Shown here in pieces: positions 45,261 to 56,963 of a stretch of 64,000 nucleotides of DNA; position 1 is the stretch's first letter, and every line of letters starts with the position of its first letter. The stretch lies in contig JAGVRJ010000010.1 of the NCBI GenBank assembly GCA_019059635.1, forward strand, positions 64,501 to 128,500, given 5' to 3'. This DNA is from Proales similis (lineage: Eukaryota > Rotifera > Eurotatoria > Ploima > Proalidae). Below the pieces are notes generated by a model that saw nothing but the letters and a program-made list of their open reading frames with translations, did not search any database and was not told where the DNA came from. Position numbers and translations under genes: made by a program.

Positions 45261-46586
45261 TTATTTCCTAAAAATAGCGGAGGCGGTCTATGGCCGTCAG
45301 CAGGGGAGATATCGGATAGATGAAGCAATTATGCATCGAATTATGAACATTCTAGCCGATTGTGATGTAAGCACGGCGGCGGGCTGCCACCAGCGTTCTG
45401 CTACAGATATAGTCTTAATTAAATTGCCAAACAGAGATCTAGCTCGTTTCTTTCAATTCGACAGCCTCTTCCTCTTGTTCGATTATATTCATTTTGCTCA
45501 CCTTATTAACAGAATTTATTGAGGAGATCGTTAAAATTTATTTTTTCCATTTAAAAATATTTTATTTCACCGATTGGATGCCCTATTTAAGAAACCAATG
45601 AGGCAGCACTTTAAAGTCGGAATGAAAACTCGCCAATCGCTAAAGAGGTTGACTCGATTAGCTCAAGGGCAGAGGCAATGAAAACAAATCGGGCCACGAA
45701 GAGAGAGAGAGCGCAGAAAGTCAAGGAAATAGAATCATAAAAGACGCAATTGGCCAAATATCTGCTTATTTCTGGTTGTGGAGAGTCATGTCGCCTGACA
45801 TTTGCTTCGCTCTGTCTCTTGTGCCCTTTTGTATGCGCGTTCGAGGCGCAATTAGAGTCAATCGAACAGCGAATTGTAATCGTTACTATTTGATCGATCG
45901 GAAAACTTGGAAGCAGCACATAATTGCTGATGGCTGTGTATTTATTTCAAAGTAGGAAATACATAATTTCTGAGACATGCGAGCGAATCGGCATCGAGGA
46001 CATTTTAATAAGCCTTGCCAAGTCTCTGAGCCGCCGCTTCCCCGGGCCATTAAGTCGGACAATAGGGAGTATACGTTTGCAGTGAGCAATTGCGCTCTCC
46101 CCAGCACTTTTATATTTTCCTGCTCACTGTTTTAGAGCGGCACAATTAGACTGGATACATAATTTCGTCCATTATGCTGGCCGCTTTTGTCACAAACCGA
46201 TTGGTTGTCTGGTTGCTTTGGCGCCGCCGTTGCTGGGTTGCTTTGATTTTCCTACCGTTCTCTTAGCTTCGCACACATGCTAGAAACTTGACGAGGTCTG
46301 AATAGCTATTTATCGTGTTGCTGGCATTCTCAAAAACACCCAGTCTAGCTAGCTTGACTTGCGCCAAGCCTTCCAGCTCATTTCAAGGCATTTGAATTAA
46401 TCCATTTTGAGACAGAATTTGTCAATTGCACTCATGCCTATCACCAGACATTCCCTATCGATTAGCGCATTCACAATGTTGAAGAAGAAATGCGTCCCGC
46501 CTCTCGTCGCTGGTGTCGCCAGGCGTCGCTTTGTTTAATCCGGCTAATGAATTCCAGGTTTAGATATTGAGAATTTTCGAAACAGA
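45261..46586. promoter_or_regulatory. 1.3-kb divergent promoter region, KMT5 / 14-3-3 epsilon
   Basis: No supported gene between two divergent starts. Pyrimidine-rich and AT-rich stretches only. It should hold both promoters. Confidence 0.45.
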
Positions 46587-47402
46587 ATGGCTGACCGAGA
46601 GGACCAGGTGTTCATGGCAAAACTTGCCGAACAAGCCGAGCGATACGACGAGATGGTCAACTTCATGAAAACGGTCGCCTTGTACGACACGGAGCTGTCG
46701 ATCGAAGAGCGCAACTTGCTGAGTGTGGCCTACAAGAACAAAATCGGAGCCAGACGCTCTGCCTGGAGAGTGCTCACTTCAATCGAACAAAAGGACACGG
46801 TGGTCAGCGAGCGCATGATCAAAGACTATCGCATTCAGGCAAGTCAGACGCCGTTCGAAGGCTGAAACTAGACCTAATCAGATTGGTGGTTCTTGCTGCT
46901 TGCTTAGGTTGAAAAGGAGCTGAAAGGCATTTGCGCAGACATTCTCGACATTTTGGAAAAGAATTTGATCGCTCATGCGAGCTCGGGCGAGTCAAAGGTG
47001 TTTTATTACAAAATGAAGGGCGACTACTACCGCTACATGGCCGAGTTTGCGTCAGGAAACGAGCGCAAAGAAGCGGCCGAGAACAGTCTCGTTGCGTACA
47101 AAGCAGCAAGCGACATAGCAACCAGTGAGCTGGTGCCCACGCACCCGATCCGACTCGGCCTTGCTCTAAACTTTTCCGTGTTCTACTATGAAATACTCAA
47201 CTCGCCGGAGAGGGCGTGCCGGTTGGCCAAAGCGGCGTTCGACGACGCCATCACCGAGCTGGACACGTTGAACGAAGACTCGTACAAAGACTCGACGTTG
47301 ATTATGCAGTTGCTGCGCGACAATTTAACCTTGTGGACCTCTGACATGCAGGGCGAAGACGGCAACAATCAATTGGAAGACGTAGACGGCAACGACAACT
47401 AA
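46587..47402 (+). CDS. YWHAE: 14-3-3 epsilon-type adaptor protein
   Basis: Dimeric phosphoserine/threonine-binding adaptor in the cytosol. Exons 46587-46838 and 46908-47402, 248 aa. The epsilon-type N-terminus is [20 protein letters not shown] with [16 protein letters not shown]. Phosphopeptide-binding residues are in [13 protein letters not shown], and [20 protein letters not shown] and [14 protein letters not shown] follow. The C-terminal block is [20 protein letters not shown], then an acidic tail. The only intron has a GC donor (CAG|GCAAGT) paired with CTTAG|G. This join is forced by the conserved YRIQ|VEKELK sequence, making it a clear GC-AG intron. Confidence 0.97.
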
Positions 47403-48512
47403 GAGCCCAGTGTTGGCCGTCTATCTGACTGTTCGTGTGTCTTCTCGTTCCAATTCAGTCTCTCGCTCTCTTTCTCACTTTTGTTTGGCCAATTCAAACG
47501 ACGAGAAACCTTTTTATAGACCATTTTGGCGCTGAATATTTCTTTTTCTTTTTTCGGGAGGCTCTTGTCAACTTTTCACCATTTCAATCTCAATTACCCA
47601 GCTTTTCATCACTCACTCATTAATTCACTGATTCATTCAGTTGAATACCCTGCTGGCTCGCTCTATCAACTTCCAGTCTCTTGCTTTTCAGCCAGTTGCT
47701 ATTTACACTGTTCACAGCATTAGATTAATCCAGCTCTCTAACTGAATCTGAGTTTGCAGCAACATTATTCGCGGCCTCTTTGTCTTGTTTCAATTTGAAA
47801 CTGAGAATGAGAGAGAGAAAGAGGGCGCTGCAATTCATCACAACGTTATATTAGTTTTCAGTCAATATTTATTTCAAGTCAAATAAATGCTTTGGCCCAA
47901 TATGCAAGCGTTTCACTCAAGCGTTTAGCTCTTGCCTTTCTAGGCACGTTTGGCAAAGTGTATGCAAGCGCACGCGTGTATGTGTGAAAGAAAGCGAAGA
48001 AGAGGACGAGGAGAAAATGGGGGCAGGGTAGAAGGGAAAAGCGGAATATGGAGGAGGGAGGGCAGCAGCTTGTTTGCGATAAGGATGGAGAGGACGCTTG
48101 AGACCTCATAAGCCGGGTGGTTGAATTCAGAGCAATATGCGGCGCTTATTTGTTTACGGGTCCCCCCGATTTGTTTGATGGCCGCCATCAAAGCACTTCA
48201 TTACGATGGATCAATGAATGATGAGCGAATGAATGAGCTGGCTGGATGCAAAGGCCATGCCCGATTCAAAAACAAGAAAAAACAAAAAAAAAAGAGAAGC
48301 ATCTAATGGCCAGGGTATTAAGACTGTATCTAATCAACTCGACGAGCCAAAGAAAAATATTACAAGAGTGGGCCTCGAATGAGCGCGCGAGCCGCAGAGG
48401 GCGTTGCTTTCCGAGATGCATCGGTCGGATTATCAAGCGCTAGGTGAGTTTTCTCAGCGTAGCCGCCCTTTTCAGCCTTTGCTTTTCTTAAAGAGCAGAT
48501 TTCGTCTATGTA

Positions 48513-48537
48513 TGTGTGTGTGTGTGTGTGTGTGTGT
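48513..48537. repeat. (TG)n microsatellite
   Basis: About 12 TG units. Confidence 0.85.
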
Positions 48538-49749
48538 TTGAGTCGAGAAGACAGAGTGCGATTCTTCTAGTTCTATTTTTTCTCTTTTTTTTTGTTTCAT
48601 AGCTCATACGAGCAATGGCTTAATTATGCTTTTTATATTTTGCTACTTCTAGAAATTTTTCTCTTTCTCGCCGATTTTAGCGCAGATTGTCGGATGGCCG
48701 GCGCCGGAGTTACGGCGTTCTCCTCTCGCAGCGAAATCCGATTAGGGCAAGCTGAAATGACGCATAGAGAAACAAAACATAAGTGGCCCGTTGTTCTTAA
48801 TCGACATTCGAGCGCGTTTATATTTGTGGACCAAAATGCACACAGTCGTGTATGTTTGCTCGTGTCTCGGTGTGTGTGAGCGAGCGAGTCTCTGATTGTG
48901 TGCTTATGATTCATTCCCGAAATAAGCCCGGCGCTCGTTCGCTTCTTTCACTTGTAGCAGAAATCTCACACCTAGTCAAAGTGGCCGCGAGAAAGATCAC
49001 ATAGAGTGAACGATCAGATCTCACTAAGAGACAGAAATAGAGAAAGAGAGGCAGGACCAGAGTGGCAGTCGTAGCCGAATACCAGGCCGAGTTTGTCGAC
49101 CGAAATAAAACTCTAAAAATGGCCAGAACACGAGCGCTCAAATGTTCGTTCAGGTTTAGTGCAAAAGTTTTTCAAAATGTCATCCGAGCAACAGCAGCCA
49201 TCTGTTTTATGCGCTCCAAACGAATCGGTGGTTATTTCGCATCATTTACTTAATTGTTGAGCCGAGGCGTCAAGCGAACGAGACGGGGTAGCTCGACTAG
49301 ATCGACAGAGAGAGAGTGAAGCAACAAATTCAAAAGTCAAGAACACTTTGACAACGCTCGCCTGCTTTCCGCTCAATTTATATTTTCATTTTCTCGACGT
49401 CTTGTTATCAAAATTATAATCATCATCATCATCATCGGCGATCAAGAGAGTAGTTCATGCTCATTGTCATCCACACAATTTGATTCGGCCGCTAGCTCAA
49501 GTCATTGTTGCGCAAGGCGTGCGCGCCTTTTGACTGAGTGGTCTGAGCGAGAAATATTTATCCAGATATAGGCGAGGAGTGGCTCATAGACAAAGCATCT
49601 TTTATCATAATTATTATATTTTGTTCGTTTTCTCTGTGTTGCTCTGAGCGCCTGAGCAAGTGAACTGCTGCGGCACTCTTGTGACTCGTGTGATATGGAC
49701 AGTGCCGTTCAGTGCGCCAGCTATCAACTTCAAATCGAAACTAGACAAG

Positions 49750-49812
49750 AGGGACGAGAGGGTGAAGAGAGAGAGAGACAGAGAGAGAGCAAGAGAGAGA
49801 GAGGCGAGAGAG
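49750..49812. repeat. GA-rich purine tract
   Basis: Roughly 60 nt of nearly pure GA/GAGA on the plus strand with a few interruptions. Confidence 0.7.
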
Positions 49813-51108
49813 GGCTGGCAAGCAAACAATTTTTATTTATGACTCTGCGTTTGTTGGTTTGATCGTTGTTATCACTTCCGATTTTAGTGTCTATGGCATG
49901 TCAAAAGCGATACAAGGCGAATTATAGAATGTGTGCAGGACGGCGTTGGCTCAGTCAAATAAAAAGCAACGAGTGGCCAGCTGGTTGTGTTGGGCCGAGA
50001 CGGGCCGGATCATACGGATCGACCTAGTTGGAGCTGGCCAATTAATAAACGCTTAAGCGTTGCAATCTTAGCGGGCGTTGAGGCCAGTCGAATGCATGGC
50101 ACACCTAGAGTTCTTATATTTAGACGAGGTCGTCTCTAATCTTTCCACAACTCGCTTTGCTAGATTGTGTCACGAAGGTGATTAGACTCGCTACGATGCA
50201 CGAATGCAAACTAGGCCAGAAGCGAACGTAGACACGCTGCCTCTGACGCTTCCAGTGGCAAATAGATAGCCCTCGTATGAGTTGTCAATTCGCTAAACGA
50301 ACACTCTTTTTGAACGCCTAGCTTTGGTGTGTCATTCGAGCTGATTAATGCTGCTAGGCACCAGGCGGACTTGTGCCTGAAAGCACACTCACACTCACAC
50401 ACTCGCATGCCGACTCTGTTCGGCAGCTAGATAATGTGGCAGGCTCCTGATGTTTCGGTGCATCATAAATTATGTTACGCAATTGCCTTCGGGTGGAAGG
50501 CATTGGAAATGGAAGCGAGGAACTATCGCCTGTCTACAGGGCCTTTACATGCATACGCATTCACACACACACTCGCAAATCGAAAGCATAATCGCCTTGC
50601 TAGCTGTTTCTTTCTCATCTCTTTCTATCGCCATTCTCTTCTTGCAACCATTTTCACCAACTACTCACGTTGGCCAGGCGTGTTCCTACTCTGGCGTTCT
50701 TGGCCTTAATCGAGTGCTCGAACAGCTGGCTAATGATGCGACGGGTCGCAAAGCGTCAGTGCTGATGCTCCGATGCCATCCGGTCCTCGCCAGTCAGTGC
50801 AAATAGTTCTAAACAACTGATCACTCAGTACTATTCTAGAATGCCGTCAGAAAAAAAAACTTTCTATTCTTAACTTGGGTGAATCGCCTGACTAAGAATC
50901 GTGTAATTTATGATCGTATTAGATAAGAAAAGCAATTACGAAATTGCGATCCGAGTGAGCAATTGCATAAAGTGACTCTCTCAACCACCTGCACCGCCAT
51001 TATAATTATCATCGCCCAAGCAATTCGCATTGAAGCAGGACGAAATTGTTGCACAATTAAAAAAGGTTGGTAAACATTTTCTCCAGGCTCTGGCTCACAT
51101 TTGAATAA

Positions 51109-52211
51109 ATGGCTCGATTTGTGAGCAGTTTGAGAGGTGGAATTGAGACCGAGCTCTTTCCGGGCGCGAGCATTCTCAGTCGTTTGTTCGCGTTCGAAAG
51201 TTCCCTGTTCGAAATAATTCCGGATATGAACAGACCGTTCAAGTCGTCGTCATCAACAGCAGCGTCAGCAGTTGTCGAACAGCCGCCAGCAGTAGCCAAG
51301 CAATCAGCCGATATGAGCACGCTCGACTCGGCGTTGCCGTTCGACTCGTACAAGTCGGCCAGTAAAACTCAGAAAAACGCACAGAGCAAATCGAGTAGTG
51401 TGGAAACGGCCCTAAACGACCTTGCATCTGTCTACACGGACGAGGCTCATCTCAAACTGGCAATAGTCGACATTCGTGACATTGACAAGCTCGTTAAGCT
51501 TCAGGGCAGCATGGACCGCAACGAATGGCTCGCCTACAACAGTAAGTGGCAAAGTTCTTCTCTCCATCTCTTCCAGATTTGTCTAAAACAAATTGTGAAT
51601 GAGCAGCGAAAATGTATTTCGATCAAATAAACGCAATTTACGGTGCATTGGCCAATCACTGCACTGGCTCGACTTGTCCGGTGATGAGCGCACCCGGCAG
51701 CACGCAGTTTGTGTGGCTGGACGAAAAAGGCAAAAAGTATCGGTACTCGGCCTCTCAGTTCATTGACGTGGCGCTCACCTACTGCTCGAAACAAATCAGC
51801 GACCAGAACGTCTTCCCCACCCGAATGTCCGCTCACTTTCCGCCCAATTTCGACGCACTAGTCAAAAAAATGTTCAAGCATTTGTTTCAAATCATGGCGC
51901 ACATGTATCACGCCCATTACATGGAGCTGCTGTACTTGGAGCTAAACGCCTATCTGAACAGTGTCTACATACACTTTCTCCTGTTCAGTCGACTGAACCA
52001 TATGATGGACGAAAAAGAGCTCGAGATTATGGGCCCCTTGAACAGAGCGCTGGTGAACAAGTTTGTGGTCAACAACGACTCCCTTTCCAATCTCAAGTCG
52101 CCGAGTTGCTTGAGCATTGCAAATTCGCCTGCGCCTGCATCGCCGTCCAACAGTGGCGGCGGAGGATTGTCATTTCTAAAGCGAAAGCTGAATTTCAATC
52201 TAATGGCTTGA
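51109..52211 (+). CDS. MOB2-like kinase activator
   Basis: MOB-family cofactor, most like MOB2, which binds NDR1/2 (Tricornered) kinases. Exons 51109-51541 and 51607-52211 join in phase (345 aa); an in-frame ATG at 51226 would give 306. The N-terminal ~120 residues are Ser/Ala-rich and not conserved. The MOB domain starts near DRNEWLAYNTKMYFDQINAI. Its zinc ligands are CTGSTCPVM and AHMYHAHYMELLYLELNAYL, with VWLDEKGKKYRYSASQFID between. The DEKGKK motif, absent from MOB1 and MOB3, is the reason for choosing MOB2. The C-terminus is Gly/Ser-rich and ends basic (FLKRKLNFNLMA). It converges on Orai. Confidence 0.88.
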
Positions 52212-52663
52212 GAACGTCCGAGTCCCGATCACAAACCGGTCCCAGGCGCCAATCAATCGATCCAAGGCGCCCATCAGCCGAGTCAAACCGGCCTGCCATC
52301 AGTGTGCTTTCAACTTCTCCTGTTCATAAGCCATGCCATATGCAAGAAAAACAGGCAAAACTACCCAAAAAAAAGAATTCGTTTTCGAAAGTAAAGCCAA
52401 GTAATGTCGACAAGCGCACGAGTAAGAGTAATGAACGAGTTGGCAGTCAGTGTCACTTGGGAGACTCGGCAATTGTTTATGAACTTGTTTCATAGAACGA
52501 GACGGTGCCGAGAGAAATTCGGTAGACGAGCTCGATTGAATTGTTTTTCTTTTGTTTTATTTTTAGTTTCCATTCTTATACAGTGAATTAAAAGCCGAAG
52601 AGAGAAAAAAATTAGAATTTGTCGATTAAAAATAAATAAATTCAGGAGCAACTCAAGTTGCGT
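52212..52663. other. Tail-to-tail spacer, MOB2 / Orai
   Basis: 3' flanks of both genes. The minus-strand AATAAA at 52557-52562 fits the Orai 3' end. No gene is seen; an overlapping frame at 52106-52495 is a shadow. Confidence 0.45.
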
Positions 52664-53535
52664 TCAGACAATTTTCTCGTTCATCAGCTTGGGATCCACA
52701 TGACTGAAGAGCTCGTGCGTGGTGGCAAGTTTAAAGTCGGCCACTCGACGATAGAACGTGACGGTGAACAGAATGAAAAGAGCGATGATGGGAAGCATCA
52801 CAAACGCGCCGCTCAAGGTGGCCGCCAGACTGATGGGGTAAAATTTGATGAAACTGACGATGCCGATCTCGACCAGAAAGAGGAACAGACCGAGCAGAGT
52901 AGAGCTTAGCCAGGCGAGTTCGATGAATCGGTGAAATTTTCGATAAGGAAAAACGATCATCGAATGCTCCAGTTGGTTTAGATCGCTGCCATCGCGCGTC
53001 ATCTCGCCGGCCGAGTGAGGCTTTAGCTCGGCCGATTCTGAATGCGTCGCCGACTGATTGGCTCTGTCGGCAAGCAGAGTTCGCCTCAGAAAGCTAATCT
53101 CGTTGCTGGTCTCAAACTCGATCGACTCGAGCGTTGAGGCTTCTATTTGTGGTAGAATACAGGTGCTGATCATCAAGGCGAGCATGTGCACGCCGACCAA
53201 AAGACAAGTGACCACCGCATAAAGGATAAGAATGCCCTCAGGCACGACCGGATTCCGTGGCTCACCCTCATCAGAACTGTTTGACGATTTGGCTTGGTTG
53301 TAGGCTTCGTACAGTTCTCTATAATCGATGTTGAGTTCAACCATGGCGACCATGGCGAAACCTGACAGCAGTGCCGAGGTGCGGGTAACTGCCTTGAGTT
53401 TGGATCGACTCAACTTGAGTCTGTAAAACTCCATGCTCGAGTAGGTCGACGCGCCTTCGTCATCATTGTGAGATTAATCTAGAGTGAGAATCGAATTCGA
53501 ATCGACGTCAGCATACCTCGCTTGTGTAGCTCCAT
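52664..53535 (-). CDS. Orai: Orai calcium-release-activated channel
   Basis: Pore subunit of the store-operated Ca2+ channel, gated by STIM, plasma membrane, four TM helices. Main exon (minus) 53454-52664; a probable first exon is 53535-53517 (ATG plus 18 nt), giving 269 aa. This first exon is inferred because the frame upstream of the internal Met still aligns with Orai (STYSSMEFYRLKLSRSKLKA) but has no ATG. Pore helix TM1 is intact: RTSALLSGFAMVAMVELNID, with the selectivity glutamate in VEL. TM2 continues to ALMISTCILPQIEA, TM3 is FIELAWLSSTLLGLFLFLVE and TM4 ends in VTFYRR. The TM2-TM3 cytosolic loop is about 75 residues, far longer than the 25-30 usual in Orai1. The TM1-TM2 loop is rather short and acidic. 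Confidence 0.94.
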
Positions 53536-53915
53536 TCAATTAATGTTGCCTAGTCTCAGAACTGTCTGAGTTGAAATTCACATTTCAAAGCGAGTTGGTC
53601 AACTAGCTGGAATTATGCGGTGGAGAGTAGAGCGAAACATTCTTGCCCTCTCGGACACCCTGCGTCCACCTGCTTGAGACGATCGAGGTCGAGTAGTTTA
53701 GGAAGCGCCCTCCAAGTAGTTTTATTCACGAAAGAATTGAAAAGCAAAAGAATTTAATTTAGAAAAGAGGAAAGACGAGGAAGAAGAGAACGGCAACAAG
53801 TCGACCACGAAGAATCTAATAAATAAATTTACACAAAGTGTATTCGCCTTAGAACGATGTGATTAGGAAGAGAGTGGGAGAGAGGGTCAGAAGCCGCTCG
53901 GCTGGATGCAGCTGT
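53536..53915. other. Intergenic, Orai promoter and VPS39 3' flank
   Basis: 380 bp without a gene. A minus-strand AATAAA at 53721-53726 may end the VPS39 mRNA. Confidence 0.4.
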
Positions 53916-56900
53916 TCAGCTGCTCTTGGAGCAGCCGTAGTGAATTAAAACGCCGTTTGGATAGCGGACAATCGCGCTCTTTCCGATTCGCTTGTTGCAT
54001 TCGCGGCAAATCTGCTCGTCGTTCAACGTGAAACGCTCATTCTGAAGACCGATTTTGCTCTGGTGAATTTGAAGCTGCAGCGCCACCATCAGATGAGTTT
54101 TAACTTGCATGTCATGTCGATTTCTCACCAGACGGTTGAGCATGTTATCGAAGAATTGTGTCAGATTTTGGCATTTCATCAAGTCGGCGGGCAACAAGTC
54201 AAGCGTCTTGCTCGAACCGATCTGATCAGAGTGCGCGTTCAGCAAACGAATGGAAGCGCCCATGCGCACCTCCTCGTAGTCAGAGCTGAGATAGATCTTC
54301 AACAGCTGCTCGTACACTTGCTTGCTGTCTATGATGTCCTCTCTGCCGTACACTCGGTCGCAGTAGAGCTCGGCCTTTTCAATGTCGTTCAAATTGTTCA
54401 CGTAAATGTTCAAGGCCTCGGCGTGTTTGCCCATTCGACCGAGCACGATAGCACGCTCCTCTGGAAAATGCTCCAAGTCCAATCGGCTCAAGGCGTGTGT
54501 GTTTTCAAATTCACTTGTCTGAGTGAGGAAAAACGACAGCATGCGCCTGTAGTCAGCTGCACTTAGCTCAACCTGTCTGAGCTGATCTTGATGCTCGCCG
54601 GAGATGAATGACTGGTAGAGATCGATTAGCGTGTTGTTAAGTCTTTTGCTTTTGTCGCTCCAAATGAACACGCAATATTGAAGATAGAGACGCAGCAGGC
54701 TCATTCTCAACGCGGTCGGCTCGATCTCATCGGTCAAGAATTTGACCACTTGATCACGGTTGAGGCCCTTGCTCGTGCCGTTTTCCTCTTCTTCGAAATC
54801 GAACTGGTTCCAGTCTATGTTAAGCACGCCTTTGGTCTTTTTCAACGCGTTCACTGAAGCGTTCGCCTTTTGGCGCCCACCGCTCCTTTGAGCGTCGTTT
54901 ATCGCGTTCATGATCAGCTGATCAAGGTGAGAAGCGTCCGCGCTGGTGAATATGGCCATTCCTTGAACGGGCTCTGCTTCAAGCACAGGCTTGGCGTACT
55001 TGAACAGAAGCTCAATATTCTGGTTACCGAGCCTCTTCAAATAGTCAATTATGTGCTTGAGGCCGAACAGAGCCGAGCCGGACTTTTTCGACTCGGTCAG
55101 CAGCAGACTCAGCGCTTTCTCGTGGCTCGATTTCTTCTCGTATAAGATTATCAGCTCGCTGAGCTTGTCATGCTGCATCAGCAGCCGCTCGCTCTCTTCC
55201 AAATGTAAAAAGTTCGGATCACGCCGCAGAAAGAAGGGCACCAGGTTGTCCTTGAGACGCAAATAACACTTGAGCAGGGTGGTGTCGATTATTTGAAGAA
55301 TTTGATTGCGAGTCTTGAACACAGGTCGGCCATCGATGAGAGGATAGAGAACGAGCGCATTGGCCAACTCGTGCTTGTCTTTTCCTTCTTTAAGAAACTC
55401 GTTTCTCTTGAACTGCAAGTAGTCGATGAGGGCCAGAATGGCCTCTTCCTGCTCTTTTGAGTCGAGCTTTGGAAAGTAGTCGTCCAGGTTGAGCTTGGCT
55501 CGGTACGAGTCGGGCAACAGGCCAGGCAGGAAAGCGATCAAGTGACTCGGGTCAGTTCTCATCTCCTGGAACAGGTGAAACGAGTCGACGAAGCGCTTGC
55601 GCGCGAACAAGTCCAGCGCGTTGAGGTTTTTTATTCGACGCTGCAGCGACTCGTCGATTTCGTTGAACATCGGCTTGAGAGTAAAGAACGGCGTCATGAG
55701 GCTGTTCTTACCCGACACGTAGCTGTCCGGTATGGCTGTGGACAAAGAGAGCAGCGCCTGCCACGATTTGGCGAACGGACAACGAGAAAAGTCATTGAAC
55801 GCCAGCTGGGCGTCGATCAGCTTTATGCCGAGCTCGTAGTTTTTGGTCATGATCACTTTTTCCAGCTGCTCGTTGACTTTGATCGGAGTGAAACACCAAA
55901 CGTTCGACTGGGTGGCAATGTAGCAGACAGAATTGCCGTTCGATGTAATCAACTTGAGTCGGTCGCTCGTTGCCGGACTCGCCGAGCTAGTGAGCCCTCC
56001 TAGAACGCCCAGAGTGGAGCCGATCGACGAGCCAATCGAGCCGGACTGTGCGGTCGAGGCTGGCACTTGCTCGCGAGCAAACTCGGTCACCTGAATGCTG
56101 GACGCTGTGGGCATGATGCTGACCATCTCGACGGCGTTCAATGCGGGCAAGATGCCCACCAGGAAGTAGCCGACGCTGCAGACAGCCGATGGAGGCGACG
56201 ACCAAACCACTGGATACTCAAGGTACGGCTTTCCCCGAGTGTCATACATGATCGTTCGATTTTCGTCAACGCCAAGCGCAAAATAGTCGTTGTGCAGCTT
56301 GGCGCACAGCGGCTCCAGAGTGCGGCTTCCTGTGCTGAAGCGCGGCTCGGGAGAACGGCTCTCTCCGACCGCCGGCAGCTCGTAGTAGTAATACTCCTTT
56401 TTGAACGCGTAAACGACCAAGTTGTCTTTGGTGAACAAGAGCGAGCGAGGCGTCTCGTTGAGCTCCAGGTCGCTAATCAAATCCATGAACTGATTGGAGC
56501 CTTTGGCGGCCAAGTTCATGTAGAAAAACTGAATGCGACGACGACAGACCACGGCCAATCGCAGCATCTTCTGGTCGCTTGATACACTCGTGGTGAACAT
56601 CATGCAGCCTTTGGTGCGAGCGATCGAGTATTTCAGCTGAAAGTTGTTCAGGTCGAATATGTGAATCTGAGCGTCAAATAGCGATATAAGAATGTCAAAG
56701 GCCTTGATGGCTTCGAGTTGGTTGATTGCTTTCTTGGTGACTGCGATCGACTTTTCGAACGAGGCCTCCAGTCGCTGCGGAGGCGCCGCGTTCACTCGAA
56801 GTTCGTATAAAAGTATACGGCCACTGCTCGTGCCCAGTATGAACACATTGTTGTAGCAGGTGATGCACTCTATCGTTAGCGGCAGGCGATCGACAAATTG

Positions 56901-56963
56901 CACAAGATCAAACGCCCGATGACGAGTACTGGCAGCATCGAGCTTTTGACTTAGAGCGTCCAT
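53916..56963 (-). CDS. VPS39: VPS39/VAM6 HOPS-complex subunit
   Basis: Rab7-binding subunit of the HOPS tethering complex in late endosome-lysosome fusion. Intact 1,015-codon single exon. The N-terminal citron-homology/beta-propeller domain runs to about 330: LPLTIECITCYNNVFILGTS, KAFDILISLFDAQIHIFDLN, FKKEYYYYEL. The middle contains the family block ALDLFARKRFVDSFHLFQEM, SHLIAFLPGLLPDSYR and LQIIDTTLLKCYL. A clathrin-repeat-like helical region follows (LIILYEKKSSHEKALSLLL, FPEERAIVLGRMGKHAEALN). A C-terminal zinc finger closes it: CRECNKRIGKSAIVRYPNGV then HYGC. An insertion at about 300-330, rich in Gly/Ser, interrupts the propeller. ATG at 56963 is the first in frame. Confidence 0.95.
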   Translation of the reverse strand: MDALSQKLDAASTRHRAFDLVQFVDRLPLTIECITCYNNVFILGTSSGRILLYELRVNAAPPQRLEASFEKSIAVTKKAINQLEAIKAFDILISLFDAQIHIFDLNNFQLKYSIARTKGCMMFTTSVSSDQKMLRLAVVCRRRIQFFYMNLAAKGSNQFMDLISDLELNETPRSLLFTKDNLVVYAFKKEYYYYELPAVGESRSPEPRFSTGSRTLEPLCAKLHNDYFALGVDENRTIMYDTRGKPYLEYPVVWSSPPSAVCSVGYFLVGILPALNAVEMVSIMPTASSIQVTEFAREQVPASTAQSGSIGSSIGSTLGVLGGLTSSASPATSDRLKLITSNGNSVCYIATQSNVWCFTPIKVNEQLEKVIMTKNYELGIKLIDAQLAFNDFSRCPFAKSWQALLSLSTAIPDSYVSGKNSLMTPFFTLKPMFNEIDESLQRRIKNLNALDLFARKRFVDSFHLFQEMRTDPSHLIAFLPGLLPDSYRAKLNLDDYFPKLDSKEQEEAILALIDYLQFKRNEFLKEGKDKHELANALVLYPLIDGRPVFKTRNQILQIIDTTLLKCYLRLKDNLVPFFLRRDPNFLHLEESERLLMQHDKLSELIILYEKKSSHEKALSLLLTESKKSGSALFGLKHIIDYLKRLGNQNIELLFKYAKPVLEAEPVQGMAIFTSADASHLDQLIMNAINDAQRSGGRQKANASVNALKKTKGVLNIDWNQFDFEEEENGTSKGLNRDQVVKFLTDEIEPTALRMSLLRLYLQYCVFIWSDKSKRLNNTLIDLYQSFISGEHQDQLRQVELSAADYRRMLSFFLTQTSEFENTHALSRLDLEHFPEERAIVLGRMGKHAEALNIYVNNLNDIEKAELYCDRVYGREDIIDSKQVYEQLLKIYLSSDYEEVRMGASIRLLNAHSDQIGSSKTLDLLPADLMKCQNLTQFFDNMLNRLVRNRHDMQVKTHLMVALQLQIHQSKIGLQNERFTLNDEQICRECNKRIGKSAIVRYPNGVLIHYGCSKSS

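Larger units (their letters stand above)
47403..51108. other. 3.7-kb region with no recognisable gene
   Basis: The longest gene-free stretch of the window. It contains a (TG)n run at 48513-48537, an (ATC)n run at 49419-49436 and a GA-rich block at about 49750-49812. Many short frames are present, none with motifs. It probably combines the 14-3-3 3' UTR with distal regulatory sequence of MOB2; a non-coding RNA gene cannot be excluded by eye. Confidence 0.45.

Noticed and set aside
56067-56582. 171-codon plus-strand frame antisense to VPS39
   Set aside because: Composition-driven shadow; VPS39 on the other strand matches its family throughout.
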